NCBI GenBank assembly: GCA_963704025.1
Contig: CAVPGP010000005.1
Location: 1-64,000, forward strand
Length of the DNA stretch: 64,000 nt
Direction: 5' to 3'
From: CAVPGP01 sp963704025
GTDB taxonomy: Bacteria; Actinomycetota; Thermoleophilia; Gaiellales; Gaiellaceae
Below the pieces are notes generated by a model. The model worked only from the letters and a program-made list of their open reading frames with translations, searched no databases and was not told the DNA's origin. Within the stretch, counting starts at the first letter, position 1; the number at the start of each line of letters is the position of its first letter. The position numbers and the translations under genes are program-made. Shown piece after piece: positions 27,251 through 35,512 of this stretch.

Positions 27251-27946
27251 ATGCTCAGCCCCGTGAGCCTCGTCGACCAGTGGCGCCGCCTCGCCCGGAG
27301 CCTGGATCCGAACTGGACGGAGGCCCGTTTGCGGCTCGAGGTCGACCGCGCGGCCGACCGCGCCGCAGCCCTCCTCGGACCGCTGAACCCGGGCCGGAAG
27401 GGCAACGAGATCTTCATTCTCGTCGGCCGGCGGGGGGAGGCTCCTGGACCCGAAGCCGTTCTCCGCCTGCTCCGGAAGCTGGACGGCGAACGCATCCGCG
27501 GGCGGTTGGAGCTGCTCGGGACGGCCCGGCAGCCGGCCGGCGCGCCCGCCGCGGAGCCGGTGACGAAACCGGAGCCGGCCGAGCCGGTCACGACGCTCGT
27601 CGAGAGCTGGGAGGCCGAGCTCGGCAGGCTGCCCTCCGACTGGAGCGACCTCTGGGCCGAGGTGCAGCTGCTCTCCTCCGACTACCTCGAGCGGGCGGCG
27701 CTGTTGATGGCGCCGCTCAACCCTCGCGCCGCGGGCGGGCGGACCGCGCTCTCCTTTCGCTGCGCGCGGCGGCAAGGGTACGGCGCCTCGCAGCAGATGG
27801 TGCGCCGCTGCCTGGAGCGCTGCGACGAGGCCGGCATCCGCGGCACGGACCGCGTGCTTCGCGTCCTCTCGGACACGGACCCCGTGCAAACGCAGGGCCC
27901 GGTGCTCTACGTGGGCGAGAAACGTCCTCTGAGGGCCGTGTTGTGA
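27251..27946 (+). CDS. Unknown protein with an internal tandem domain duplication
   Basis: 231 residues from ATG at 27251 (GTG at 27263 is an alternative). It contains two copies of one ~75-residue unit: the first has LLGPLNPGRKGNEIFILVG and LRLLRKLDGERIRG; the second has LMAPLNPRAAGGRTALSF and VRRCLERCDEAGIRG. They are joined by a proline/glutamate-rich linker (residues ~100-115). Each unit has a Trp near its start, a conserved APLNP/GPLNP turn, a strand, and an amphipathic helix ending IRG. I do not recognise the family. It is transcribed divergently from the E1 operon and overlaps the following small gene by 4 bp. Confidence 0.75.
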   Translation: MLSPVSLVDQWRRLARSLDPNWTEARLRLEVDRAADRAAALLGPLNPGRKGNEIFILVGRRGEAPGPEAVLRLLRKLDGERIRGRLELLGTARQPAGAPAAEPVTKPEPAEPVTTLVESWEAELGRLPSDWSDLWAEVQLLSSDYLERAALLMAPLNPRAAGGRTALSFRCARRQGYGASQQMVRRCLERCDEAGIRGTDRVLRVLSDTDPVQTQGPVLYVGEKRPLRAVL

Positions 27947-28101
27947 GCGGCCCCGACCCCGTCTCCTCGCTCGTGATCGAGCGCGGCTGGAAGGTGTCCG
28001 CCGCCGACGGAGAGCAGATCGGGACGGTGGCGGACGTCGTCGGCGACACGGTGGACGACATGTTCTTCGAGCCCGGCGAGCGGCCGCAGGCTAAGCGTTG
28101 A
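27943..28101 (+). CDS. Short PRC-barrel-like protein, probably truncated
   Basis: 52 residues from GTG at 27943, overlapping the previous stop (GTGA). The sequence VIERGWKVSAADGEQIGTVADVVGD matches the first half of a PRC-barrel/DUF2171-type beta-barrel. The normal second half, several more strands, is missing and is replaced by FFEPGERPQAKR before TGA. It is either a remnant left by a deletion against the amidase gene or a minimal form. Confidence 0.5.
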   Translation: MSGPDPVSSLVIERGWKVSAADGEQIGTVADVVGDTVDDMFFEPGERPQAKR

Positions 28102-28119
28102 CGGGGCGCTGACGCGGCG

Positions 28120-29559
28120 TTGGTCGGCCTCCTCGACGCGACGGCGCAGGCCGAGCTCGTGCGGAGCGGACAGGCGTCGCCCGCCGAGCTCGTCGCGGAG
28201 TGCCTGCAGCGGATCGAGGCGCTCGACCCGCAGCTCAACGCCTTTGTAACAGTCTGTTACGAGGAGGCGGAGGTGCTGGCCGCCGGGGAGCTGCCGGACG
28301 GGCCCTTCCGCGGCGTCCCGATCGCGATCAAGGATCTGACGGAGACGGCCGGGGTCAGGACGACCTTCTCCTCGCGGGCCTTCGCGGACTACGTCCCGCA
28401 GCGTGATCCGGCAACCGTGCGGCGCATCCGCGAGGCGGGCTTCGTGATCGTCGGCAAGACGAACACGCCCGAGTTCGGGGTCACGGCCGTGACGGAATCC
28501 GACCTGAACGGGGTTTGCCGCAACCCGTGGGACCTCTCGCGCACGCCGGGCGGCTCGTCCGGAGGCGCGGCGGCCGCGGTCGCGTCCGGGATGATCCCGC
28601 TCGGCCACGGCTCCGACGGCGGCGGCTCGATTCGCATCCCCGCGGCCTGCTGCGGGCTCTTCGGGCTGAAGCCGTCGCGCGGCCGGATCTCCCGCGCGCC
28701 GTACGGCAACGCACTCGCGGGGCTCTCGACCGACGGCGCGATCACCTGGAGCGTGCGCGACGCCGCTGCGTTCCTCGACGTGCTGGCAGGCTACGAGCCG
28801 GGCGACCCGCTCTGGGCGCCGCCGCCGGAGCGCCCCTTCCTCGAGGAGGTCGGCGCCGACCCGGGCCGGCTTCGGATCGCCTTCACGACAGAGCCGGCGA
28901 TCGACTTCCCGGTCGACGCCGAATGCGCGGCGGCCGCCCGGGCCGGCGCGGAGCTCCTGGCCGGGCTCGGGCACGAGGTCGTCGAGGCGACCCCGCCGTG
29001 GCGCGACGCCGATCTCGGCACCGGCCTGCTCGACGACACCGGGTTGCTCGACGTCTTCGCCGTCCTCTGGCAGGTCGGCCCGCGCCTCTACCCCGTCGAG
29101 GACCTCTCGTTGCTGACGCCGCTCAACCGAGCTCTCGCCGAGGCGGCCGAGCGGACTCCGAGCCACGTCTACGAGCTGGCCAACCTCCGTCTCCAGTCGT
29201 TCGCGCGTGGGATCGTCGAGTTCTGCCTCGGCTTCGACGCCGTGCTGACGCCCGCGCTCGCCAAGCCGCCCGTGCCGATCGGCTGGATCTTCGAGCCGGA
29301 CGACCCGTGGGAGCAGTTCCGCCGCGGCGGCGAGTTCACACCGTTCACGCCGGTGCTCAACGTCACGGGCCAGCCGGCGATCTCCGTGCCGATGGGATTC
29401 ACCGAGGGAGGCCTCCCGCTGGGGATCCAGCTGATCGGCCGCCCCGCCGGCGAGGCGGCTCTGCTTCGGCTGGCCGCACAGCTCGAGACCGCGCGACCCT
29501 GGGCCGACCTCCGCCCCGGGACGTTTGCCGAGGCTCCCGCGCGGGGACCCTCGAGGTGA
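28120..29559 (+). CDS. Amidase (amidase-signature family)
   Basis: 479-residue amidase-signature hydrolase. The Ser-cisSer-Lys triad is visible: lysine in PIAIKDL (~70), the glycine-serine signature RTPGGSSGGAAAAVASG (~140-156) with the cis-serine, and the nucleophile in GSDGGGSIRIPA (~165-172). The C-terminal PVLNVTGQPAISVPMG is also typical. Related to GatA and acylamidases, but no gatB or gatC is nearby, so a stand-alone amidase is more likely than the tRNA amidotransferase. The start is TTG at 28120; no better ATG/GTG precedes the conserved N-terminus (ATAQAELVRSGQASPAELV). Confidence 0.88.
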   Translation: MVGLLDATAQAELVRSGQASPAELVAECLQRIEALDPQLNAFVTVCYEEAEVLAAGELPDGPFRGVPIAIKDLTETAGVRTTFSSRAFADYVPQRDPATVRRIREAGFVIVGKTNTPEFGVTAVTESDLNGVCRNPWDLSRTPGGSSGGAAAAVASGMIPLGHGSDGGGSIRIPAACCGLFGLKPSRGRISRAPYGNALAGLSTDGAITWSVRDAAAFLDVLAGYEPGDPLWAPPPERPFLEEVGADPGRLRIAFTTEPAIDFPVDAECAAAARAGAELLAGLGHEVVEATPPWRDADLGTGLLDDTGLLDVFAVLWQVGPRLYPVEDLSLLTPLNRALAEAAERTPSHVYELANLRLQSFARGIVEFCLGFDAVLTPALAKPPVPIGWIFEPDDPWEQFRRGGEFTPFTPVLNVTGQPAISVPMGFTEGGLPLGIQLIGRPAGEAALLRLAAQLETARPWADLRPGTFAEAPARGPSR

Positions 29560-29560
29560 G

Positions 29561-29797
29561 ATGATGGCGGAGGCCGAAATGACCGCGGAGACATCACCCG
29601 TCGAGATCCCGCCGGCGGCGCGCCCGGGGAGCCGGCAGGCGGGCGAGGTACCCGCCGCCCCTTCGGGCCTGCAGCTCGACGAGCGGCAGCCGACGTCCGG
29701 CCCAAATCCCTGGCTCGTGATTGCCCTGGCGTTCATCCTCGGGCTCGCGGTCGCCAAGGTGGTCGACTGGAGGGGCCATGCACACCCCCGGAGCTGA
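29561..29797 (+). CDS. Small membrane protein
   Basis: 78 residues from ATG at 29561 with GAGGTGAG just upstream. An acidic, proline-rich N-terminal 45 residues precede one membrane helix (PNPWLVIALAFILGLAVAKVV) and a short basic end. It overlaps the following holin-like gene by 20 bp, and the three small genes in a row are co-transcribed. Function unknown; the arrangement with holin-X-like and DUF3618 genes is common in actinobacteria. Confidence 0.7.
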   Translation: MMAEAEMTAETSPVEIPPAARPGSRQAGEVPAAPSGLQLDERQPTSGPNPWLVIALAFILGLAVAKVVDWRGHAHPRS

Positions 29798-30209
29798 GTC
29801 CCCGGACACCGCGACCCCGGACACCGCGACCCCCTCGCCGAACGGCGGCGTCGGCGCGGCCGCAAAGGAGGTCGCCGAGCACGCCAGTGCGATCGCGCGG
29901 CTCGAGGCAGAGCTCGCCAGGCTCGAGCTGAAGCAGAAAGTCAGAGCGCTCGGCACAGGGCTCGGGCTCGCCGTTGCGGCAGCCGCGTTCGCCTTCTACA
30001 TGGTGGGCTTCCTCTTCGCGACGATCGCAGCCGGGCTCGCGACCTTCATGTCCACCTGGCTCGCACTGCTCCTGGTCACGCTCCTCTTGCTCCTGCTCGC
30101 CGGAGTAGCGGGGCTGCTGGCGAAGAGGCTGATCGCGAAGAGCACGCCGCCCGTGCCCGAGCAGGCGATCGAAGAGGCCAGGCTGACGACGGCAGCGGTG
30201 AAGCGCTGA
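29778..30209 (+). CDS. Phage-holin-family (holin-X/DUF1469-like) membrane protein
   Basis: 143 residues; ATG at 29778 preceded by GGAGGGG. A short disordered N-terminus, an amphipathic helix (EVAEHASAIARLEAELARLE), then two long hydrophobic hairpin helices (LGLAVAAAAFAFYMVGFLF, WLALLLVTLLLLLLAGVAGLL). This is the actinobacterial superfamily III holin-X/DUF1469 architecture. Despite the family name there is no phage context; it is a housekeeping membrane protein of unknown role. Confidence 0.8.
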   Translation: MHTPGAESPDTATPDTATPSPNGGVGAAAKEVAEHASAIARLEAELARLELKQKVRALGTGLGLAVAAAAFAFYMVGFLFATIAAGLATFMSTWLALLLVTLLLLLLAGVAGLLAKRLIAKSTPPVPEQAIEEARLTTAAVKR

Positions 30210-30493
30210 TGCCGTCGAACGGCCGGACCCCGGAGGAGGTGCGGCGAGAGCTCGCCCAGGAGCGCGACGGCCTCGCGAGCGCCGTCGAGCAGCTCCGCAC
30301 CGAGTTGGGAGCCGCCACTGACGTGACCGGGCGGATCCGCGCCAACCTGCCCGTGGTCGCGGCCGGCGCGGCGTCCGCCGGCTTCGTCCTCGCAGGGGGG
30401 ATCGGCGCCACGATGCGGCTGCTCGCGCGTCGAGGCCGCGAGGGCCGCCAGAAGGCCCGATTCGGCCGCTTCACCCTCGTCGACCGCGGCTGA
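30209..30493 (+). CDS. DUF3618 family protein
   Basis: 94 residues; its ATG overlaps the preceding TGA by one base (TGATG). An N-terminal helical DUF3618 motif (TPEEVRRELAQERDGLASAVEQL) is followed by a hydrophobic segment (LPVVAAGAASAGFVLAGGIG) and a basic tail. The family normally accompanies holin-X-like proteins, as here. Confidence 0.8.
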   Translation: MPSNGRTPEEVRRELAQERDGLASAVEQLRTELGAATDVTGRIRANLPVVAAGAASAGFVLAGGIGATMRLLARRGREGRQKARFGRFTLVDRG

Positions 30494-30517
30494 GGTGCCC
30501 CAGACCAGACCAGGCAG

Positions 30518-31204
30518 CTAGACCGCGCGGAGCGAGAGCCCCGGCCCGTACCGGTACGAGGCGCCCTTCTTCAGCGACACCTTCCAGGTCGCGGTGCCCG
30601 TGAACGCCGCGCCGGTCGAGCGCGAGACACCGGGGCCGCTGAGCGCGAAGCGGGCCTTCTTGGAGGCGTCCCTAACCACGAGCGAGTAGGCGCCGGCAGG
30701 GACGGTCTTCGCGCGCGCGCCGGGCTTCGCGCCGAGGAACGTCTTGCCGCCGGCGTTCACCGAGCCGAAGAGCTTCTTCGCAGCCTTGGGCGGCGCGCCG
30801 CTTCCTCCGCCGTCTCCGCCTCCCCCGCCGCCTCCGCCCGAGACGGTGCCGACGGTGAACGAGCCGCGCATGGTGTCGACATGCGGATCGCAGTAGAAGG
30901 AGTAGGTCCCGTCGACGAGGTTGACCGTAAAGGTCTTGTCGCCGACGAACTCGACGTCGGTCGAGACGTTGACGGCGCCGTTGCCTCCGACGAGGTGGAA
31001 GTCGTGGATGTCCGCCTGGTCGTGGACCGTCAGCACGTACGTGCCCGCGTCGAGGTGCTGCACGGCGTTGCCGCTCGCGTCGCGGAGGAAGATCGTGAAG
31101 CCGGGGCCGACCGTGCCGACAAGCGACGGCGGGTCGGCGGGCGCCGCTGCCGGCACGGCGACCAATGCGATGACGACGCAGAGGACGAGGCCCCGGAGTC
31201 TCAT
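30518..31204 (-). CDS. Secreted cupredoxin with a second, copper-less domain
   Basis: 228 residues. An N-terminal signal peptide (LRGLVLCVVIALVAVPAAAPA) is followed by a plastocyanin-like domain. The type-1 copper ligands are present: His in ADIHDFHLVG, then Cys, His and Met in YSFYCDPHVDTMRG. A polyglycine linker (~residues 122-134) leads to a second ~80-residue beta domain (KKLFGSVNAGGKTFLGA, AGAYSLVVRDASKKARFAL) that parallels the first but lacks ligands. Probably an exported electron-transfer or copper-binding protein. It converges with the DUF3618 operon. Confidence 0.82.
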   Translation of the reverse strand: MRLRGLVLCVVIALVAVPAAAPADPPSLVGTVGPGFTIFLRDASGNAVQHLDAGTYVLTVHDQADIHDFHLVGGNGAVNVSTDVEFVGDKTFTVNLVDGTYSFYCDPHVDTMRGSFTVGTVSGGGGGGGGDGGGSGAPPKAAKKLFGSVNAGGKTFLGAKPGARAKTVPAGAYSLVVRDASKKARFALSGPGVSRSTGAAFTGTATWKVSLKKGASYRYGPGLSLRAV

Positions 31205-31258
31205 GTCCGGTCAGTACGTGACCTGCCGGCGATCGGTTTGTCGTCAGGCGCACTGCCT

Positions 31259-33544
31259 TCAGGTGCGGAGCTCGCCGCCGAGCTCCGTCGCGACGGCCGC
31301 GACGATGCGCTCGCGCAGGGCGGACGCATCCTCATCGGTGAGCGTCCGGTCGTCCGCCTGGAAGGCGACCCGGAGCGCGACCGACTTGCGACCCTCGCCC
31401 ACCTGCTGGCCGCGGTAGACGTCGAAGACGCGCACCTCACGGAGCTCCGGGCCGACGGCGTCGCGGATCGTCAGCACGAGCCTTCCCGCCGGCACCTCCT
31501 CGGGCACCGAGAAGGCCAGATCCTGGCGCACCGCCGGGAACGAGACGACGTCCTCGTAGGTGACCGGCTCCCGCGAGGCGGCGACAAGCAGCGCGAGGTC
31601 GAGCTCGAAGACGCCCCACGTTCCCTCGAGCAGCGCGGGATGCAGCTCCCCGATCCAGCCTTCCTGCAGCCGGGCCGCCTTGCCGGGGTGCAGGAGCCCG
31701 TGCCGGCCCGGCTCGAACGAGGGCTCGGCCTTCAGCGCGCGGTAGATCGCCTCGACGGCGCCCTTGATGTGGAAGAAGTCGCCCTCGGCGATCCCGGCCA
31801 CGCGGTCCGGCTCGTCCGGCAGCCCGGCGCTCGGCAGGTAGACGTGCGCGATCTCGAACAGCGCGATCGCCTCCGCGCCTGCGTCGACGTTTCGGCGAAC
31901 TGCGTCGACGAGGCTCGGCACCAGCGTCGTGCGCAGCGTGCTGAACTCGGCCGAGATCGGCTCTGGGAGCCGCAGCGCGTTCGGGTCTGGATCGTCCGGC
32001 CGCAGAGACGGTGTGTACGTCTCGGCGAAGCCGAGCCCGGCCAGCACCTCTTCGGTGCGCCGCCGCAACTGCTGTGCGCGGGTGAGGCCGCCGAACATGG
32101 CGCGCCTGAGCGGCAGCGTGAACGGCACGTCGCCCAGCTGGAAGCGCGCGATCTCCTCGACGACGTCGATCTCGCGGGTGACGTCGCGTGCACGCCACGT
32201 GGGCGCGACGACGCTCTCGTCAGCGCGGTCGAAGCCCAGCCGGCCGAGGATCGCGTACTGCTGCTCGGCGGGCGTCTCGACGCCGTTCACCTCGTCGGCC
32301 CGCTTGGGCCGGAAGGGGATCACCGGCCGCTCAGGGAGCTTCCCCTGGACGTCGGCGGACCCCGTACACCGCGCTCCGGCCAGCTCCACGATCAGCTCCG
32401 TGGCGAGGTCGGCCGCCCGGCCGGCGAGGTACGGGTCGACGCCTTTCTCCCAGCGGTTCGAGCCCTCCGTGCGGAGCCGCAGGCGCTCGGAGGTGCGGAA
32501 GATCGTGTACGGCTCGAAGTTGGCCGCCTCGAGCAGCACGTCCTTCGACGACTCGGAGATCTCCGTCTCCTCGCCGCCCATGATCCCGGCCAGCGCGACG
32601 ACCCGCTCGGCGTCGGCGATCATCAGGTCGTCCGGCGTCAGGTCGCGCTCGACGCCGTCCAGCGTGCGGATCTTCTCGCCGGGGCGGGCGCGGCGGACGA
32701 CGATCTTGCCGCCTCGGATCGTCGACCAGTCAAAGGCGTGCAGCGGGTTGCCGAGCGCGAGCATCACGTAGTTCGTGACGTCGACCACGTTCGAGATCGG
32801 TCGCATGCCTGCGTCCTGGATCCGCGTCCTCAGCCAGGTGGGCGACGGCCCGATCGAGACGTCGCGGAAGAGGCGGCCCACGTAGCGCGGGCAGCCCTCG
32901 AAGTCCTCGATCTCGATCTGCACCGGCTCGTCGCCCGCCCGTGGCGGAGGGCTCCCGGCCGGCCGCGCCAGCTCGAGCTCGTACAGCGCCGCCACCTCGC
33001 GCGCGAGCCCGTAGATCGAGAGCAGGTCGGGCCGGTTGCCCGTCGAATCGACGAGCAGGATGTGCTCGACGAGGGGCAGCGCATCGGCGAGCGGCGTGCC
33101 GGGCTCGTACGTCTCGGGGAGCAGCATGATCCCCGAGTGGTCGGTGCCGAGGGCGAGCTCGTCCTCGGCGAGGATCATCCCGTCGGAGAGCTCGCCGCGC
33201 ACCTCGCGCCGCTCGAGCTCGAGGCCGTTCGGGAGCACCGCGCCCGGCAGCGCGACGGCGACCGTCGCGCCGGCGCCGAAGTTCCAGGCACCGCAGACGA
33301 TCGAGCGCGCGTCGCCATCCCCCACGTCCACCTTGCAGAGCTGCAGCCGGTCCGCGTTGGGATGCTTCTCCGCCTCGAGCACCTTGCCGACGCGGAAGAG
33401 GCCGAGGTTGCCGTTCTCGTCGACGACGCCCCGGCGCTCGATCCCCTCCACCTCGGCGACCGAGACGGAGAGCCGCTCGGCCAGCTCCGGCAGCGGCATC
33501 TCGATGGGAACGTACTCGTTGAGCCAGGAGACCGGGACGCGCAT
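31259..33544 (-). CDS. pheT: Phenylalanyl-tRNA synthetase beta subunit
   Basis: 761 residues, the beta chain of the (alpha-beta)2 PheRS. Domains in order: N-terminal MRVPVSWLNEYVPIEMPL, EMAP/tRNA-binding OB fold (GKVLEAEKHPNADRLQLCK, ~45-150), B3/B4 editing region (~210-400; NRPDLLSIYGLAREVAAL), B5 (~400-480), catalytic-like core (LRLRTEGSNRWEKGVD), and the C-terminal FDX-ACB anticodon domain. Complete. It lies 11 bp downstream of pheS in the same operon. Confidence 0.95.
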   Translation of the reverse strand: MRVPVSWLNEYVPIEMPLPELAERLSVSVAEVEGIERRGVVDENGNLGLFRVGKVLEAEKHPNADRLQLCKVDVGDGDARSIVCGAWNFGAGATVAVALPGAVLPNGLELERREVRGELSDGMILAEDELALGTDHSGIMLLPETYEPGTPLADALPLVEHILLVDSTGNRPDLLSIYGLAREVAALYELELARPAGSPPPRAGDEPVQIEIEDFEGCPRYVGRLFRDVSIGPSPTWLRTRIQDAGMRPISNVVDVTNYVMLALGNPLHAFDWSTIRGGKIVVRRARPGEKIRTLDGVERDLTPDDLMIADAERVVALAGIMGGEETEISESSKDVLLEAANFEPYTIFRTSERLRLRTEGSNRWEKGVDPYLAGRAADLATELIVELAGARCTGSADVQGKLPERPVIPFRPKRADEVNGVETPAEQQYAILGRLGFDRADESVVAPTWRARDVTREIDVVEEIARFQLGDVPFTLPLRRAMFGGLTRAQQLRRRTEEVLAGLGFAETYTPSLRPDDPDPNALRLPEPISAEFSTLRTTLVPSLVDAVRRNVDAGAEAIALFEIAHVYLPSAGLPDEPDRVAGIAEGDFFHIKGAVEAIYRALKAEPSFEPGRHGLLHPGKAARLQEGWIGELHPALLEGTWGVFELDLALLVAASREPVTYEDVVSFPAVRQDLAFSVPEEVPAGRLVLTIRDAVGPELREVRVFDVYRGQQVGEGRKSVALRVAFQADDRTLTDEDASALRERIVAAVATELGGELRT

Positions 33545-33555
33545 CAGCGGACCAC

Positions 33556-34581
33556 CTAGAACTGCCTCAGCACGCGAAGGTCGCCTTCCCAGAGGGCGCG
33601 GATGTCCGGGAAGTCGTGACGCAGCTGCGCGACGCGCTCGATCCCGCAGCCGAACGCGAAGCCGCTCCACTCGTCGGGGTCGAGGCCGACGTTCGCGAGC
33701 ACCTCGGGGTCGACTATCCCGGAGCCGCCCATCTCGAGCCACCCCGAGAAGCGGCAGGTGCGGCAGCCCGCACCGCCGCAGATGCCGCAGGAGACGTCCG
33801 GTTCCATCGACGGCTCGGTGAAGGGGAAGTAGTGGGTGCGGAAGCGGACGCGGCGGTCGGGGCCGAAGAGCGCCCGCATCACGTGCAGCAGGGTCCCCTT
33901 CAGGTCCGCGAGCGTCAGCCCCTTGTCGACGGCGAGCCCTTCGAACTGATGGAAGATCGGATAGTGCGTGGCGTCGACCGCGTCGCGCCGGTAGCAGCGG
34001 CCGATCGAGACCATGTAGATCGGCGGCGGGCGCTCCTCCATCGCATGGATCTGGGACGGCGACGTCTCGGTGCGGAGCAGCCGCTCGGCGTCCAGGAAGA
34101 AGGTCGCGCGCGGCGACCGCGCGGGGTGCGCCTCGTCGAACGCCAGCTGGTCGAAGTTGTAGTGGACGGTCTCCACCTCGCGGTCGTAGCGCACCTCGTA
34201 GCCGAGTCCGATGAAGGCGTCCTCGATCTGCCTCCGGACCTGCGTCAGAGGATGGAGCCGGCCGAGCGGCAGCTCCTCGCCGGGGAGGGTGACGTCGACG
34301 GTCTCTTCCGTCAGCCGCCGCTCGAGCTCAGCGTGCTCGAGCTCGGCTTCCCGATCGGCGATCGCCGCCTCGAGCCGCTGGCGAACGCCGTTCAGGAGCA
34401 TCCCCGTCTCGCGGTCGCGCACGTGCCTGAGCGCCTGCGCGAGCTCGCTCTTGCGGCCGGTGTATCGAATCCTGACCGCTTCGACCTCGTCCGGCGTCGA
34501 CGCGGCGCCCAACTCGCGCTGCGCCCCCTCCTCGTGCGCCGCCCAGTCCATCTCGGCGGCGACCTTATCGATTCTCGTCAT
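33556..34581 (-). CDS. pheS: Phenylalanyl-tRNA synthetase alpha subunit
   Basis: 341 residues. An N-terminal coiled coil (residues ~1-90) precedes the class II catalytic domain: motif 1 region HPLTQVRRQIEDAFIGLGY, motif 2 SIGRCYRRDAVDATHYPIFHQFEG, and motif 3 FAFGCGIERVAQLRH. A cysteine cluster (CGICGGAGCRTCRFSGW) replaces the usual loop before LEMGGSGIV and may bind metal. ATG at 34581 has a strong GAGGAGG site. Upstream lies a short leader ORF with Phe codons, so expression is probably attenuated by Phe supply. Confidence 0.95.
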   Translation of the reverse strand: MTRIDKVAAEMDWAAHEEGAQRELGAASTPDEVEAVRIRYTGRKSELAQALRHVRDRETGMLLNGVRQRLEAAIADREAELEHAELERRLTEETVDVTLPGEELPLGRLHPLTQVRRQIEDAFIGLGYEVRYDREVETVHYNFDQLAFDEAHPARSPRATFFLDAERLLRTETSPSQIHAMEERPPPIYMVSIGRCYRRDAVDATHYPIFHQFEGLAVDKGLTLADLKGTLLHVMRALFGPDRRVRFRTHYFPFTEPSMEPDVSCGICGGAGCRTCRFSGWLEMGGSGIVDPEVLANVGLDPDEWSGFAFGCGIERVAQLRHDFPDIRALWEGDLRVLRQF

Positions 34582-34638
34582 CGTTCCTCCTCGTCTTCGC
34601 AGGCCGGCTCGGGAAGCCCCGGCGCGAACGGAGGACGG

Positions 34639-34701
34639 CTAGCCGGCGCCGACCCCGGAGTCGCCCCGGGGCCGGAGAAAGAGGAACGCCTGCGCCTGCA
34701 T
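34639..34701 (-). CDS. Putative pheST leader peptide
   Basis: 20-codon ORF MQAQAFLFLRPRGDSGVGAG with two Phe codons (TTC, TTT) in an FLFL run, placed right at the promoter of pheS. Five bases after its stop, the sequence UCCUCC (34630-34635) is complementary to the pheS ribosome site GGAGGA (34585-34590). Ribosome position on the leader could therefore change access to pheS. Analogous to, but not homologous with, the E. coli pheST leader pheM. Too short for sequence statistics. Confidence 0.5.
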   Translation of the reverse strand: MQAQAFLFLRPRGDSGVGAG

Positions 34702-34719
34702 GGCTGAAAGTATAAGCAC
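34702..34719. promoter_or_regulatory. Shared divergent leaderless promoter (pheS leader / methyltransferase)
   Basis: The two ORF starts (ATG 34701 minus, GTG 34720 plus) are only 18 bp apart. The gap holds overlapping -10 boxes: TATACT on the minus strand (34709-34714) and TATAAG on the plus strand (34711-34716). Transcripts in both directions would begin at or a few bases before the start codons, i.e. leaderless. No convincing -35 consensus is seen. Confidence 0.5.
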
Positions 34720-35427
34720 GTGTCGGCCTACGACCGGATCGCCGAGCTGTACGACCCCTGGAGCCGTTCCGTCACGGAGGACGTCGACTTCTACGTCGAG
34801 GAGGCCCGGGCCGTCGCTCCGGGGCCGGTGGTCGAGCTCGCGGTCGGCACCGGCCGGATCGCGGTGCCAATCGCGCTCGAGGGGATCCGGCTGATCGGCG
34901 TCGACTCGTCCGCGGAGATGCTCCGCGTCTGCCGGGAGACCGCGGAGCTCGCCGGCGTGGCTGACCTCCTCGACCTGCGTCTCGGCGACCTGCGTGAGCC
35001 GCCGGTCGCGGAGCGGGTGGAGCTCGTCACGTGCCCCTTCCGCTCCTTCCTGCACCTCCCCACCGAGCACGACCGCCTCAAGGCGCTCCGAGCGGCCCGC
35101 GAGCTGCTCGTGCCGGGCGGGAGGCTCGTCTTCGACGTCTTCGCGCCGGCGGAGGACGACATCGCGTCCACGCACGACCGCTGGCTCGAGCGCGAGCCGG
35201 GCATATTCGAGCGCGCGCTCTGGGACCGCAGCAGGCGGACGCTGACGCTTTCCGTGCGAGGCCCTCAGGGCCGGGCGACGATGGCCCTCTCGTGGCTCTC
35301 GGCAGACGAGTGGGCCGCGCTCCTGCATCGCGCCGGCTTCGAGGTCGACGCGTGCTACGGCTGGTTCGACCGGCGGCCGTACGCCGGGGGAGAAGACAGT
35401 GTTTGGACAGCGCGCAGGCCGGAATAG
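34720..35427 (+). CDS. Class I SAM-dependent methyltransferase
   Basis: 235 residues from GTG at 34720. Rossmann motifs: MSAYDRIAELYDPWSRSV (cap helix), PVVELAVGTGRIAVPIAL (motif I, ~37-54), IGVDSSAEMLRVCRE (motif II), and LLVPGGRLVFDVFAP (motif post-III). A substrate-specific C-terminal half ends VWTARRPE. Small-molecule methyltransferase of unknown substrate. It interrupts the translation cluster on the opposite strand and shares a promoter region with pheS. Confidence 0.85.
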   Translation: MSAYDRIAELYDPWSRSVTEDVDFYVEEARAVAPGPVVELAVGTGRIAVPIALEGIRLIGVDSSAEMLRVCRETAELAGVADLLDLRLGDLREPPVAERVELVTCPFRSFLHLPTEHDRLKALRAARELLVPGGRLVFDVFAPAEDDIASTHDRWLEREPGIFERALWDRSRRTLTLSVRGPQGRATMALSWLSADEWAALLHRAGFEVDACYGWFDRRPYAGGEDSVWTARRPE

Positions 35428-35512
35428 GCACGGCAGATCCGAGGAAGCCGTTGCGGGCGGGGCCGCACGTGCGCGTCGTCTAGAAAGTCCAGTGCCTTGC
35501 CGACGCGGGGCG

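Noticed and set aside
28120..29559. GatA subunit of the Asp/Glu-tRNA amidotransferase
   Set aside because: No gatB or gatC is adjacent and the C-terminal half looks like a stand-alone amidase.
29778..30209. Holin-family protein as evidence for a prophage
   Set aside because: No other phage genes, integrase or att sites are nearby; holin-X/DUF1469 proteins with DUF3618 are ordinary chromosomal genes in actinobacteria.
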